From Candidatus Aalborgicola lynettensis (lineage in GTDB: Bacteria; Pseudomonadota; Gammaproteobacteria; Burkholderiales; Burkholderiaceae_C): a DNA stretch of 64,000 bases. Below, in pieces: positions 51,989-59,679 of this stretch. How positions within the stretch are numbered: the first letter of the stretch is position 1; every line of letters begins with the position of its first letter. The notes under the pieces are model-generated. The model was not told where the DNA came from, ran no database searches, and worked only from the letters and a program-made list of their open reading frames with translations. Where the stretch lies: positions 868,001-932,000 of the forward strand of contig JADJZE010000001.1 in NCBI GenBank assembly GCA_016719405.1, read 5' to 3'. The position numbers were made by a program, and so were the translations under genes.

Positions 51989-54157
51989 TCAGCTCCGCAT
52001 CCACGTATGAAAACGGCCCAGCCAGGCCAGCACTGTGTGGGGCGCATGGGCACGCTTCCATTCCCCGGCGGCATATTTATTGGCTTCAGACAAGGTCGGG
52101 TAGGTGTGGATGGTGCCCAAAATTTTGTTCAGCCCCAGACCGTGTTTCATGGCCAGCACAAACTCCGCCAGCAAATCACCCGCGTGTTCGCCGACGATGG
52201 TCACACCCAAAATGCGGTCTTTGCCGGGCACGGTCAGCACTTTGACAAAACCATGCGCGGTGCTGTCGGCAATGGCGCGGTCCAGGTCGTCAATGCCGTA
52301 TTGTGTGACCTCATAGGCAATGCCTTTCTCTTTGGCATCTTGCTCATTGAGGCCCACCCGCGCCACTTCGGGCTCGATAAAGGTGGCCCACGGCACCACC
52401 GAATAATCCACCTTGAACTTTTTGAAGTGCCCAAACAGCGCATTCACCGCCGCATACCAAGCCATGTGGGAAGCGGTGTGGGTGAATTGGTAAGGCCCGG
52501 CCACATCGCCCGCCGCGTAAATATTGGGGTACAGCGTTTCCAGATAATCGTTTACCGCCACGGTGCGCTGGGTGGGAATACCCAGTTCTTCCAGACCATA
52601 ACCCTGCAGGCGGGCCACGCGGCCCACGGCGCAGAGCAGGGCATCAAACTCGATGCGTTTCTCGCCATCTTGGTGTGCGACGACGATGAATTTGCGGGCG
52701 TCGTTGCCCTCGCCCTCGCCTTCCCGCTCACAGCGCAGGGCCTGGTGGCCGGTCAGCACCTCCACACCGTCGCGCACCAAGGCAGCGCGGGCCAGCTCGG
52801 AGACCTCGGCGTCTTCGCGCACCATGAGGCGCGGGGCCATCTCGATTTGTGTCACCTTGGAGCCCAGGCGGGCAAAACTCTGCGCCAGTTCGCAACCAAT
52901 CGGGCCGCCGCCCAGCACCACCAGCCGCGCGGGGGGCGCATCGCGTTTGGCAAATTCGTCCCACAGGGTGTCGCTGGTCACATAACCCACGTCCTCCAGA
53001 CCCGGCAGCGGCGGCACAAACGGGCGGGCTCCTGCGGCAATGACGATGGCGCGGGTGGTGAGGCGCTGGGTGCTCCCATCGTTCAGCTTAATTTCTACCG
53101 TCCAGGGGTCAATGACCTTGGCGTAGCCTTGCAGCACTTCCACGCCCAGGGCGGTGTAGCGCTCCACGCTGTCATGTGGGGCCACGGCGGCAATGACCGC
53201 GTGCACGCGCGCCATCACTTTGGCGAAGCTGAACTGGGGTTCGGTGGCGCTCAGCCCATAGTTTTCGGCATGGCGCGTCTGGTGGGCCACGCGGGCCGAT
53301 TTGATGAGCGCCTTGCTGGGCACACAGCCGTAGTTCAAACAATCGCCGCCCATCTTGTGCGCTTCCACCAAAGTGACCTTGGCTTTGACGGCTGCCGCAA
53401 TGTAAGACGTTACCAAGCCCGCCGCGCCGCCGCCAATCACCACCAGGTTGCGGTCAAACTTTGGGGGGCGCTGCCAGCGGGCGTAGACCCGGCGGCTGTG
53501 CAGACATTGCAAAAACTTTTTGGCCAGCATGGGAAAGACCCCGAGTAGCGCAAACGACAACAAAACGCCGGGCGACACAATGCCCGACACGCTGGTGAGC
53601 TGGGCCAGTTGGGTACCGGCGTTCACATACACCACGGTGCCCGCCAGCATGCCAAGCTGGCTGACCGCGTAGTAACGCAGGGTGCGAATGGGGGTCAGGC
53701 CCATCAGCAAATTCACCAGAAAAAACGGAAACAGGGGTACCAGCCGCAGGGTGAACAGGTAGAGTGAGCCGTCTTTTTCCATGCCTTCGTTAATAGCTTT
53801 GAGGCGATCGCCAAAGCGTCTCTGCACGACATCACGCAGCAAATAACGGGACGCCAAAAACGCCAGCGTGGCGCCGATCGTCGAGGCAAACGACACGATC
53901 ACCGTGCCCATGACCAGCCCAAACAAGGCCCCCGCAGCCAGCGTCAGCACCAGGGCACCCGGAAAGGACAAGGCGGTTGCCACCACATACACGGCAAAAA
54001 AAGCCATGCCCACCATCAGGGGCGACGCGGTGCGCTGGGCCTCAAACTGCCCCAGCCCGGCCTTCATGCCGTCCAGCGTCAGGTACTGGTGCAAACCCAG
54101 CGCGAAAAAGCCCCAGGCCAAAGCAGCGGCGGCGACAAGAATTAGTATTTTTTTCAT
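51989..54157 (-). CDS. Fusion of TVP38/TMEM64 membrane domain and FAD pyridine-nucleotide-disulfide oxidoreductase
   Basis: 722 residues from ATG 54157 (MKKILILVAAAALAWGFFAL). Residues about 1-225 are a TVP38/TMEM64 (SNARE-associated Golgi) membrane domain with PGALVLTLAAGALFGLVMG and LRLVPLFPFFLVNLLMGLTP. Residues about 240-722 are a mercuric-reductase/lipoamide-dehydrogenase-like enzyme: FAD motif VVIGGGAAGLVTSYIAAA, redox pair GGDCLNYGCVPSKAL, NAD(P) motif VVLGGGPIGCELAQSFARLG, C-terminal interface TIHTYPTLSEANKY. The Cys pair is intact. The reducible substrate is unknown; membrane tethering suggests a quinone, metal or disulfide partner. Confidence 0.9.
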   Translation of the reverse strand: MKKILILVAAAALAWGFFALGLHQYLTLDGMKAGLGQFEAQRTASPLMVGMAFFAVYVVATALSFPGALVLTLAAGALFGLVMGTVIVSFASTIGATLAFLASRYLLRDVVQRRFGDRLKAINEGMEKDGSLYLFTLRLVPLFPFFLVNLLMGLTPIRTLRYYAVSQLGMLAGTVVYVNAGTQLAQLTSVSGIVSPGVLLSFALLGVFPMLAKKFLQCLHSRRVYARWQRPPKFDRNLVVIGGGAAGLVTSYIAAAVKAKVTLVEAHKMGGDCLNYGCVPSKALIKSARVAHQTRHAENYGLSATEPQFSFAKVMARVHAVIAAVAPHDSVERYTALGVEVLQGYAKVIDPWTVEIKLNDGSTQRLTTRAIVIAAGARPFVPPLPGLEDVGYVTSDTLWDEFAKRDAPPARLVVLGGGPIGCELAQSFARLGSKVTQIEMAPRLMVREDAEVSELARAALVRDGVEVLTGHQALRCEREGEGEGNDARKFIVVAHQDGEKRIEFDALLCAVGRVARLQGYGLEELGIPTQRTVAVNDYLETLYPNIYAAGDVAGPYQFTHTASHMAWYAAVNALFGHFKKFKVDYSVVPWATFIEPEVARVGLNEQDAKEKGIAYEVTQYGIDDLDRAIADSTAHGFVKVLTVPGKDRILGVTIVGEHAGDLLAEFVLAMKHGLGLNKILGTIHTYPTLSEANKYAAGEWKRAHAPHTVLAWLGRFHTWMRS

Positions 54158-54318
54158 GGATTGCCCGAGTTCGGTGAATGCGGTGAATGCCTGCGGGCCC
54201 ATGATTTTCACCGCTTGCTGGCATAGTCGGGTGAATGCACCCTTTTCTTACAGTTCCCATGCGTCAACGTCATCTGACATGCTGTCGATGAGCGCCCCAC
54301 CCTACCGGAGCAATCTGT

Positions 54319-55518
54319 ATGTCTGATGCCCGCCAACTCTGTGGCACCGATCTGGCCGCCGCCCTGCGCGAGAGCCGCCAGCGCACGCTGTCGCTGGTCG
54401 AAGACTTGAGCACTGCGCAGTGGAGTCCGCCTTGCCAACGGGGGGTTAACCCGGTGGCGTGGGAGCTGGCGCACATTGCGTGGTTTGCCGAGTTCTGGAT
54501 TTTGCGCGGCCCCCACCACTGCGACGCGCAAGGCTTGGTGCATGCGGCACAGCCGCCGCGCTTTGCCGGGCCCGATGCGCTGCTGGACTCCGCACGGCTG
54601 GCGCATGCCCAGCGCTGGACAGCTACCCTGCCCTCCCGCGCTGAACTGGTGCCCATGTTGGCCCATCAGCTGGAGGCTTGCATTGCGGCTTTACCCGCGC
54701 AAGCAGCACGGTTTGCCGATGCCGCACAAGACCCGCTGTACTTCCACCGCCTGGCCCTGTTCCATGAAGACATGCACGCCGAAGCCTTTTGCTGGATGCG
54801 CGCGGCGCTGCAATACCCCGCACCTGCCGGGGTCAGCATGCCCCGCTTGCCCACTAGCCAGCCGTTGGCGGTGACGGGTGCCGACACCCGCATCGGCTGG
54901 ACCAGTGCGCAGCCCGGCTTTGCCTTTGACAACGAATGCCCCGCAATGGGGGTGCGGTTGGAAGGCTTTGAGATCGACAGCGCGCCTGTCAGCGCAGGCG
55001 CCTTTGCCCGCTTTGTGGAGGCTGGTGGGTATGACAAGGCCCCGTATTGGCCACAGGACGCCGGGGTGTGGCGGGCCCAGTCGCCCCACGCACACCCGCA
55101 GCAGTGGCGGCGCGCACCGGGAGGCGACTGGCAGGTGCGCTGGTTTGACCAATGGCGGGCACTGGACGAGCAGGCACCGGCCATGCACATCAACGCCTTT
55201 GAAGCGCAGGCCTACTGCCTGTGGGCCGGGCGGCGTCTGCCCAGTGCTGCACAGTGGGAGCACGCTGCTCACACGCACAGCGGTTTTCACTGGGGCCACA
55301 GCGTGTGGGAGTGGACATCGAGCCCCTTTGCGCCCTACCCCGGCTTTGCGCCCGGCCCATACCACGCCTATTCACAGCCCTGGTTTGGCGACCACCGTGA
55401 GCTGCGCGGTGGAGCCTTCGCCACCCACGCTCGCATGCACCACCCCTGCTACCGCAACTTCTTCCAGCCTCACCGCACGGATGTGTTTGCGGGATTTCGG
55501 ACGGTGGCTTCACGGTGA
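54319..55518 (+). CDS. EgtB/SenA-like non-heme iron sulfoxide/selenoneine synthase
   Basis: 399 residues: an N-terminal DinB-type helical domain with ELAHIAWFAEFW and ALFHEDMHAEAFCWM, which supply the three-His iron site, and a C-terminal formylglycine-generating (SUMF1-like) domain with FAFDNECPAMGVRLEGFEID, VSAGAFARFVEAGGY, HINAFEAQAYCLWAGRRLPS and FRTVASR. EgtB joins a thiol to hercynine; SenA joins selenosugar to hercynine to make selenoneine. The size and style resemble SenA described from Variovorax, but senB, senC and egtD are not in the window. The oxygen-dependent C-S or C-Se bond formation is inferred from the family. Confidence 0.83.
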   Translation: MSDARQLCGTDLAAALRESRQRTLSLVEDLSTAQWSPPCQRGVNPVAWELAHIAWFAEFWILRGPHHCDAQGLVHAAQPPRFAGPDALLDSARLAHAQRWTATLPSRAELVPMLAHQLEACIAALPAQAARFADAAQDPLYFHRLALFHEDMHAEAFCWMRAALQYPAPAGVSMPRLPTSQPLAVTGADTRIGWTSAQPGFAFDNECPAMGVRLEGFEIDSAPVSAGAFARFVEAGGYDKAPYWPQDAGVWRAQSPHAHPQQWRRAPGGDWQVRWFDQWRALDEQAPAMHINAFEAQAYCLWAGRRLPSAAQWEHAAHTHSGFHWGHSVWEWTSSPFAPYPGFAPGPYHAYSQPWFGDHRELRGGAFATHARMHHPCYRNFFQPHRTDVFAGFRTVASR

Positions 55519-55534
55519 AATGGGAACGGTGTAC

Positions 55535-57907
55535 TCATTCTCGCCGTCCACGTAAGCGCAGGGCGTTGCCGATCACTGACGCGGAGCTGAAGCTCATGGC
55601 CAAGGCTGCAATCAGTGGTGACAACAGCCAACCAGTCCATGGAAACAGCACACCTGCAGCCACGGGGATGCCCAAAGCGTTGTACAAGAAAGCAAACACC
55701 AGGTTTTGCTTCATATTGGCCACCGTCCCCACTGACAGAGAACGTGCAATCGCAATACCCCGCAAGTCGCCCTTCACCAGGGTTACCTGCGCACTGTTCA
55801 TCGCGACATCGGTTCCCGTCCCCATGGCCACACCCACATCGGCCCGGGCCAGGGCGGGCGCATCATTGATGCCATCCCCCGCCATGGCGACCACACGACC
55901 TTCTTTTTGCAGCCGCTCAACCAATGCCAGCTTATCCTGTGGCTTGACCTCGCCGTAGACCTCGTCAATGCCCAGTTTGGCCCCCACCGCTTTGGCGGTG
56001 GTTAGGCCATCACCCGTGGCCATCACAATCCGCAGGCCAGCGGCCCGTAAGGTCGCCAAAGCCTCCGGCGTACTGGCCTTAATGGGGTCGGACACGGCCA
56101 AAAGTCCCATTAATGCGCCATCCACCGCCAGATGCATCACACTGGCACCCTCCATGCGCAAAGTTTCGGCTTGACCCACCATGGCGGCCACGGAAACTCC
56201 CAGCTGCTCCATCAGCGTGGTATTGCCCAAAGCGAGTTGTCGCCCCGCCACCTGGCCGCGCACACCGATGCCTGAACTGGATTCAAAGTTCTCGGGCTTC
56301 TCCAAGGCCATGCCGCGCTCCCTTGCGGCACGGACAATGGTTTCTGCTAAGGGGTGCTCGCTGCCCTGATCCAGGCTAGCGGCCAGACGCAACACTTCAT
56401 CCTTATCAAACCCGGGTGCGGGAACTGCGCGGTTGAACGCGGGGCGACCTTCGGTGAGCGTGCCCGTTTTATCAATGATGAGTGTGTCAATCTTGCGAAG
56501 GTTCTCAATAGCTGCTGCGTCACGGAACAAGACACCCTGGGTTGCGCCCCGCCCCGTGGCCACCATGATAGACATGGGTGTGGCCAAGCCCAACGCGCAT
56601 GGGCAGGCGATGATGAGCACCGCCACTGCATTGATCAGGCCGTACACCCAGCTGGGCGAGGGACCGAAGAGGCCCCAGCCAAAAAATGTCAGCAACGCAA
56701 TGCCCACCACCGAGACCACAAAGTAGCCCGCCACCACGTCCGCCATGCGCTGCATGGGTGCTTTGGAGCGCTGAGCCTGGGCCACCATCTGTACGATTTG
56801 CGCCAGCATGGTGGCAGAGCCCACTTTTTCCGAGCGCATGACCAGTGCCCCGCTGGTATTGAGTGTGGCACCAATCACCTTGTCGCCCACCCGTTTGCTC
56901 ACCGGCACGGGTTCACCCGTCAGCATGGATTCATCGACCGCGCTGTTACCCTCGGTCACCACGCCATCCACAGGCACTTTTTCGCCGGGGCGCACGCGCA
57001 AAGTGTCGCCAATGTGGACATGCGTCAAGGCCACGTCTTCTTCGGTGCCGTCTGCGCGGATGCGCCGCGCCGTCTTGGGCGCCAGGCCCAACAAGGACTT
57101 GATGGCGGCGGAAGTTTGGGAGCGCGCCTTGAGCTCCATGACCTGCCCCAAGAGCGTCAGGGAAATAATGACCGCAGCGGCCTCAAAATACACCGCTACC
57201 CGGCCCATGGAAATGAACGAGTCGGGAAAAGCCTGCGGTGCCACGGTGGCCGCTACGCTGTACACGTAGGCCGCGCCCGTGCCCAGGCCAATCAGGGTCC
57301 ACATATTGGGGCTGCGGTTGACCACGGATTGCCAACCGCGTGTGAAAAACGGCCATCCGGCCCACAGCACGATGGGCGACGCCAGTACCAACTCAACCCA
57401 ACTCTGTGTGCGCATGTCCATGAGGTGAAAACCTTCACCGAACATCGCCATCACAAAAACAATGAGTGTCAATGGCAGAGTCCACCAGAAGCGATGTTGA
57501 AAATCGCGCAGCTCCGGATTCTCATCGTCCTCCAGCGTTGGCATAACCGGCTCCAGCGTCATGCCACATTTGGGGCAGTTGCCGGGGTGGTCCTGCCGCA
57601 CCTCGGGGTGCATCGGGCAGGTGTAGATGGTTCCGGCTGCCGCTGGCACCACTTCCGTCTTGATGGGAGTATCCGTGGCGCTTCCCATGTACTGCATGGG
57701 ATTGGCATCAAATTTTGTTTTGCACTTGGGGCCACAAAAGAAAAAACTGCGCCCCATGTGATCGGAGTGATGCTGCGACTGCGCCGTCACGGTCATCCCG
57801 CAGACTGGGTCTTTCAGGGGAGTGGAAATTTCGACCGTTGGCAACTCACCATGGGTGTGATGAGGGGGTGCTACATGCGAATGGTCTGCGTGCGAATGGG
57901 TAGTCAT
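55535..57907 (-). CDS. copA: Copper-exporting P1B-type ATPase (YHS type)
   Basis: 790 residues. The His-rich N-terminus (MTTHSHADHSHVAPPHHTHG) precedes a YHS domain (LKDPVCGMTV to FFCGPKCKTKF) and a heavy-metal-binding module YTCPMHPEVRQDHPGNCPKC with GMTLEP, in place of the usual CxxC HMA domain. The transporter core has MLTGEPVPV, the metal-transport motif ACPCALGLATPMS, phosphorylation site DKTGTLTEG, SEHPLAE and AMAGDGINDAPALARADVG. It pumps Cu(I) out of the cytoplasm. It is the last gene of the leftward copper cluster, 18 bases after the interrupted methyltransferase. Confidence 0.95.
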   Translation of the reverse strand: MTTHSHADHSHVAPPHHTHGELPTVEISTPLKDPVCGMTVTAQSQHHSDHMGRSFFFCGPKCKTKFDANPMQYMGSATDTPIKTEVVPAAAGTIYTCPMHPEVRQDHPGNCPKCGMTLEPVMPTLEDDENPELRDFQHRFWWTLPLTLIVFVMAMFGEGFHLMDMRTQSWVELVLASPIVLWAGWPFFTRGWQSVVNRSPNMWTLIGLGTGAAYVYSVAATVAPQAFPDSFISMGRVAVYFEAAAVIISLTLLGQVMELKARSQTSAAIKSLLGLAPKTARRIRADGTEEDVALTHVHIGDTLRVRPGEKVPVDGVVTEGNSAVDESMLTGEPVPVSKRVGDKVIGATLNTSGALVMRSEKVGSATMLAQIVQMVAQAQRSKAPMQRMADVVAGYFVVSVVGIALLTFFGWGLFGPSPSWVYGLINAVAVLIIACPCALGLATPMSIMVATGRGATQGVLFRDAAAIENLRKIDTLIIDKTGTLTEGRPAFNRAVPAPGFDKDEVLRLAASLDQGSEHPLAETIVRAARERGMALEKPENFESSSGIGVRGQVAGRQLALGNTTLMEQLGVSVAAMVGQAETLRMEGASVMHLAVDGALMGLLAVSDPIKASTPEALATLRAAGLRIVMATGDGLTTAKAVGAKLGIDEVYGEVKPQDKLALVERLQKEGRVVAMAGDGINDAPALARADVGVAMGTGTDVAMNSAQVTLVKGDLRGIAIARSLSVGTVANMKQNLVFAFLYNALGIPVAAGVLFPWTGWLLSPLIAALAMSFSSASVIGNALRLRGRRE

Positions 57908-57925
57908 GGAATTCGGTCGTTTGGA

Positions 57926-58555
57926 TTAAAAACGTGGAAAAAATCGCGGCGTTTGTTTGGCATAGCTGTCAAACGCTGTTCCGAACTGCGCCCGCATTTC
58001 AGCCTCTTCCTTAACGGCAAGGCGCCCGTACATGACCAGCAAGATGGGAAACATCAGCAGCGTCAGCACAGTGGGCCATTGCAGCAGGAAGCCCAGCAGG
58101 ATCAACACAAAAGCGACCTACTGGGGATGGCGAATCCGCGCATAGGGTCCGGCCGTAGCCAGGGTATGCCGACGCTGTGCGTGGTAGAGCACATTCCAGG
58201 CATTGGACAGCAGGTAGAAGCCGAAGCCCAGAAACACGTAGCTGGCGATGTGCAGCGGTCCGAAGTGGGGGTCACCTTTCTCGCCCAGCAAGGTGGACCA
58301 AAGATGCCCTGCATCGTGGGTCAAGAAGTCTAGGCCGGGGTATTTGGTTTGTAGCCAGCCGGACAAGAGGTAAATAGTTAATGGAAAACCATACATTTCG
58401 ACAAACAGCGCCACGATGAAGGCGGAAAACGCGCTGAAAGTGCGCCAGTCCCGTGCATTCGCAGGTTTAAAAAAACTGTAGGCGAACATGATGAAGATGG
58501 CCGAGTTGAAGACGACCAGGGTCCATAAACCGTATGCAGCTTGGTCGTGGCTCAT
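57926..58555 (-). pseudogene. ICMT/PEMT-like membrane methyltransferase, interrupted by in-frame TAG
   Basis: The frame opens at ATG 58555 (MSHDQAAYGLWTLVVFNSAI) and ends at TAG (58120-58118) just after RIRHPQ. The same frame continues after the stop as VAFVLILLGFLLQWPTVL to TPRFFPRF, ending before 57926. Together they give a normal 209-residue protein of the isoprenylcysteine/phospholipid methyltransferase family, where HPQY is expected; a TAC or TAT codon has become TAG. The family methylates lipids or acts in metal-resistance clusters. The start overlaps the DUF2933 stop in ATGA. It is either a real nonsense mutation, a readthrough site or a sequence error. Confidence 0.85.
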
Positions 58556-58833
58556 GACGGTTCTCCGGGCTTGGGTTGGGTGGGTTTGGGTGGCGCGGAC
58601 TGGGAGGAAGCGTCCCCGTGGTGATGACCATGACCACCATGCCCGTGGTGCATGAAAACATGCATCAAGGGGCAAGCCAGCAATAACAGCAAGGGCAGCG
58701 CACCCACCACGTGGGCCAGGTGTTCTGTCAGCAGAAAATAGCCTGCAATGGCTCCGATGACGATCAGACCGATCGCGTAACGGGAACGCCAAAAACCAGG
58801 TGGAGTGTCATGCCCTGAGTGGTCGTGGTGCAT
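58552..58833 (-). CDS. DUF2933-type small membrane protein, His-rich
   Basis: 93 residues: a His/Asp start MHHDHSGHDTPPGF, two hydrophobic segments (YAIGLIVIGAIAGYFLL and VVGALPLLLLLACPLMHVFM), then the metal-ligand-like HHGHGGHGHHHGDASS and a Pro/Lys tail. The small DUF2933 proteins recur in copper-resistance clusters, and the His clusters suggest metal binding. It overlaps the methyltransferase start by 4 bases. Confidence 0.8.
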   Translation of the reverse strand: MHHDHSGHDTPPGFWRSRYAIGLIVIGAIAGYFLLTEHLAHVVGALPLLLLLACPLMHVFMHHGHGGHGHHHGDASSQSAPPKPTQPKPGEPS

Positions 58834-58846
58834 GGTGGATTGCTCC

Positions 58847-59404
58847 TTATTTGGTGGCAGGAGCCTGCATGTGCATGCGATCCATCATCATTTGCATCAT
58901 GGACTGCATCATGTCCATGCGCTTTTCCATCATCTGGTGTTTGGCCATCATGTCGGCGGGCATCTTGTCCATCATCATGCCTTTCTCTTTGCCGCCCATC
59001 ATTCCCATGCCACCCTTACCACCCATACCCTGCATAGCCGCCATGGCGTCTTGCATGGCTTTCATGTGCTCAGGCATCAACGCATTTCTCTCCTCGGGCG
59101 TTTTGCTTGCCAGGAACTTTTCGTGCAGGATCTGCATGGCCTTCATGTAATCGTCCATTTGGCGCATCTTTTCCATGGCGTTTTTGTCCTGGGGCATTGC
59201 CATGGCTTGGGCCGGAGCCGGCCGGGTGGCCGCTTTAGGTGCTGGCGCAGCTTTCGGGGCCGAAGTTGCGCCTTCCGGGTGGTGTGCCGTGTGGTCTGCA
59301 GCGCTGGTGTCAGCAGACCAGGCGCCTGCACCAACGAGTGAGAGCGACAAGGCCAACGCCAACTGCGAAGCGGTGTGGGTAATCGTACGAGTTTGTATGT
59401 TCAT
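58847..59404 (-). CDS. Secreted Met-rich copper-binding protein
   Basis: 185 residues with a signal peptide (residues 1-30, ending AGAWSA), a His-containing start of the mature part (TSAADHTAHHPEGA), an Ala/Pro/Lys linker and an extremely Met-rich C-terminal half: 27 of the last 76 residues are Met. Blocks include MGGKGGMGMMGGKEKGMMM and MMQSMMQMMMDRMHMQ. Met clusters of this sort bind Cu(I) in the periplasm. I do not recognise an enzyme domain. It lies between the DUF2933 gene and a small membrane-protein gene inside the copper operon. Confidence 0.8.
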   Translation of the reverse strand: MNIQTRTITHTASQLALALSLSLVGAGAWSADTSAADHTAHHPEGATSAPKAAPAPKAATRPAPAQAMAMPQDKNAMEKMRQMDDYMKAMQILHEKFLASKTPEERNALMPEHMKAMQDAMAAMQGMGGKGGMGMMGGKEKGMMMDKMPADMMAKHQMMEKRMDMMQSMMQMMMDRMHMQAPATK

Positions 59405-59471
59405 GATGAGCTTTCTTTCTGAAGGGTGTTGCAGCCCCGGAGCAACGGTGGTGAATGGGGCATGATTTGCG

Positions 59472-59657
59472 CTACGGCGTCGGCTTCAATCGCCTGCGAC
59501 GCAGCAGCATACCACCCAGACCCATAAACAGCACAGAGCCAAAACCCCACACCCAGGCATAACCAATCATGTCGCCCCAGGGGGCCAAGGCATATAGGGC
59601 ACCCAAAATGGCCCACACCAGTGCCACCGGGACGATGAGCCAGAAATCTTCATTCAT
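59472..59657 (-). CDS. Small two-helix membrane protein
   Basis: 61 residues: two hydrophobic segments (FWLIVPVALVWAILGALYAL and IGYAWVWGFGSVLFMGLGGM) and a basic tail LLRRRRLKPTP. It starts 22 bases after the CoxI-like gene, in the same direction. A short membrane subunit after oxidase subunit I is common in ba3-type oxidases, so it may be an accessory subunit, but no residue proves this. Confidence 0.6.
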   Translation of the reverse strand: MNEDFWLIVPVALVWAILGALYALAPWGDMIGYAWVWGFGSVLFMGLGGMLLRRRRLKPTP

Positions 59658-59679
59658 TGGTAATTTCCTTCATATCGGT

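Noticed and set aside
51884..53548. A 554-codon plus-strand frame opposite the FAD-oxidoreductase fusion
   Set aside because: The minus-strand frame has full FAD, NAD and redox-Cys motifs; the plus frame has none.
53788..53802. TAATAGCTTTGAGG inside the TVP38 domain as another copy of the dispersed repeat
   Set aside because: It encodes KAINEG, which is normal sequence for the family, and lacks the TGCGCA arm.
56500..56520. CAATAGCTGCTGCGTCACGG inside copA as another repeat copy
   Set aside because: It encodes RDAAAIENL, conserved in P1B ATPases; similarity is only to ATAGCTGCT.
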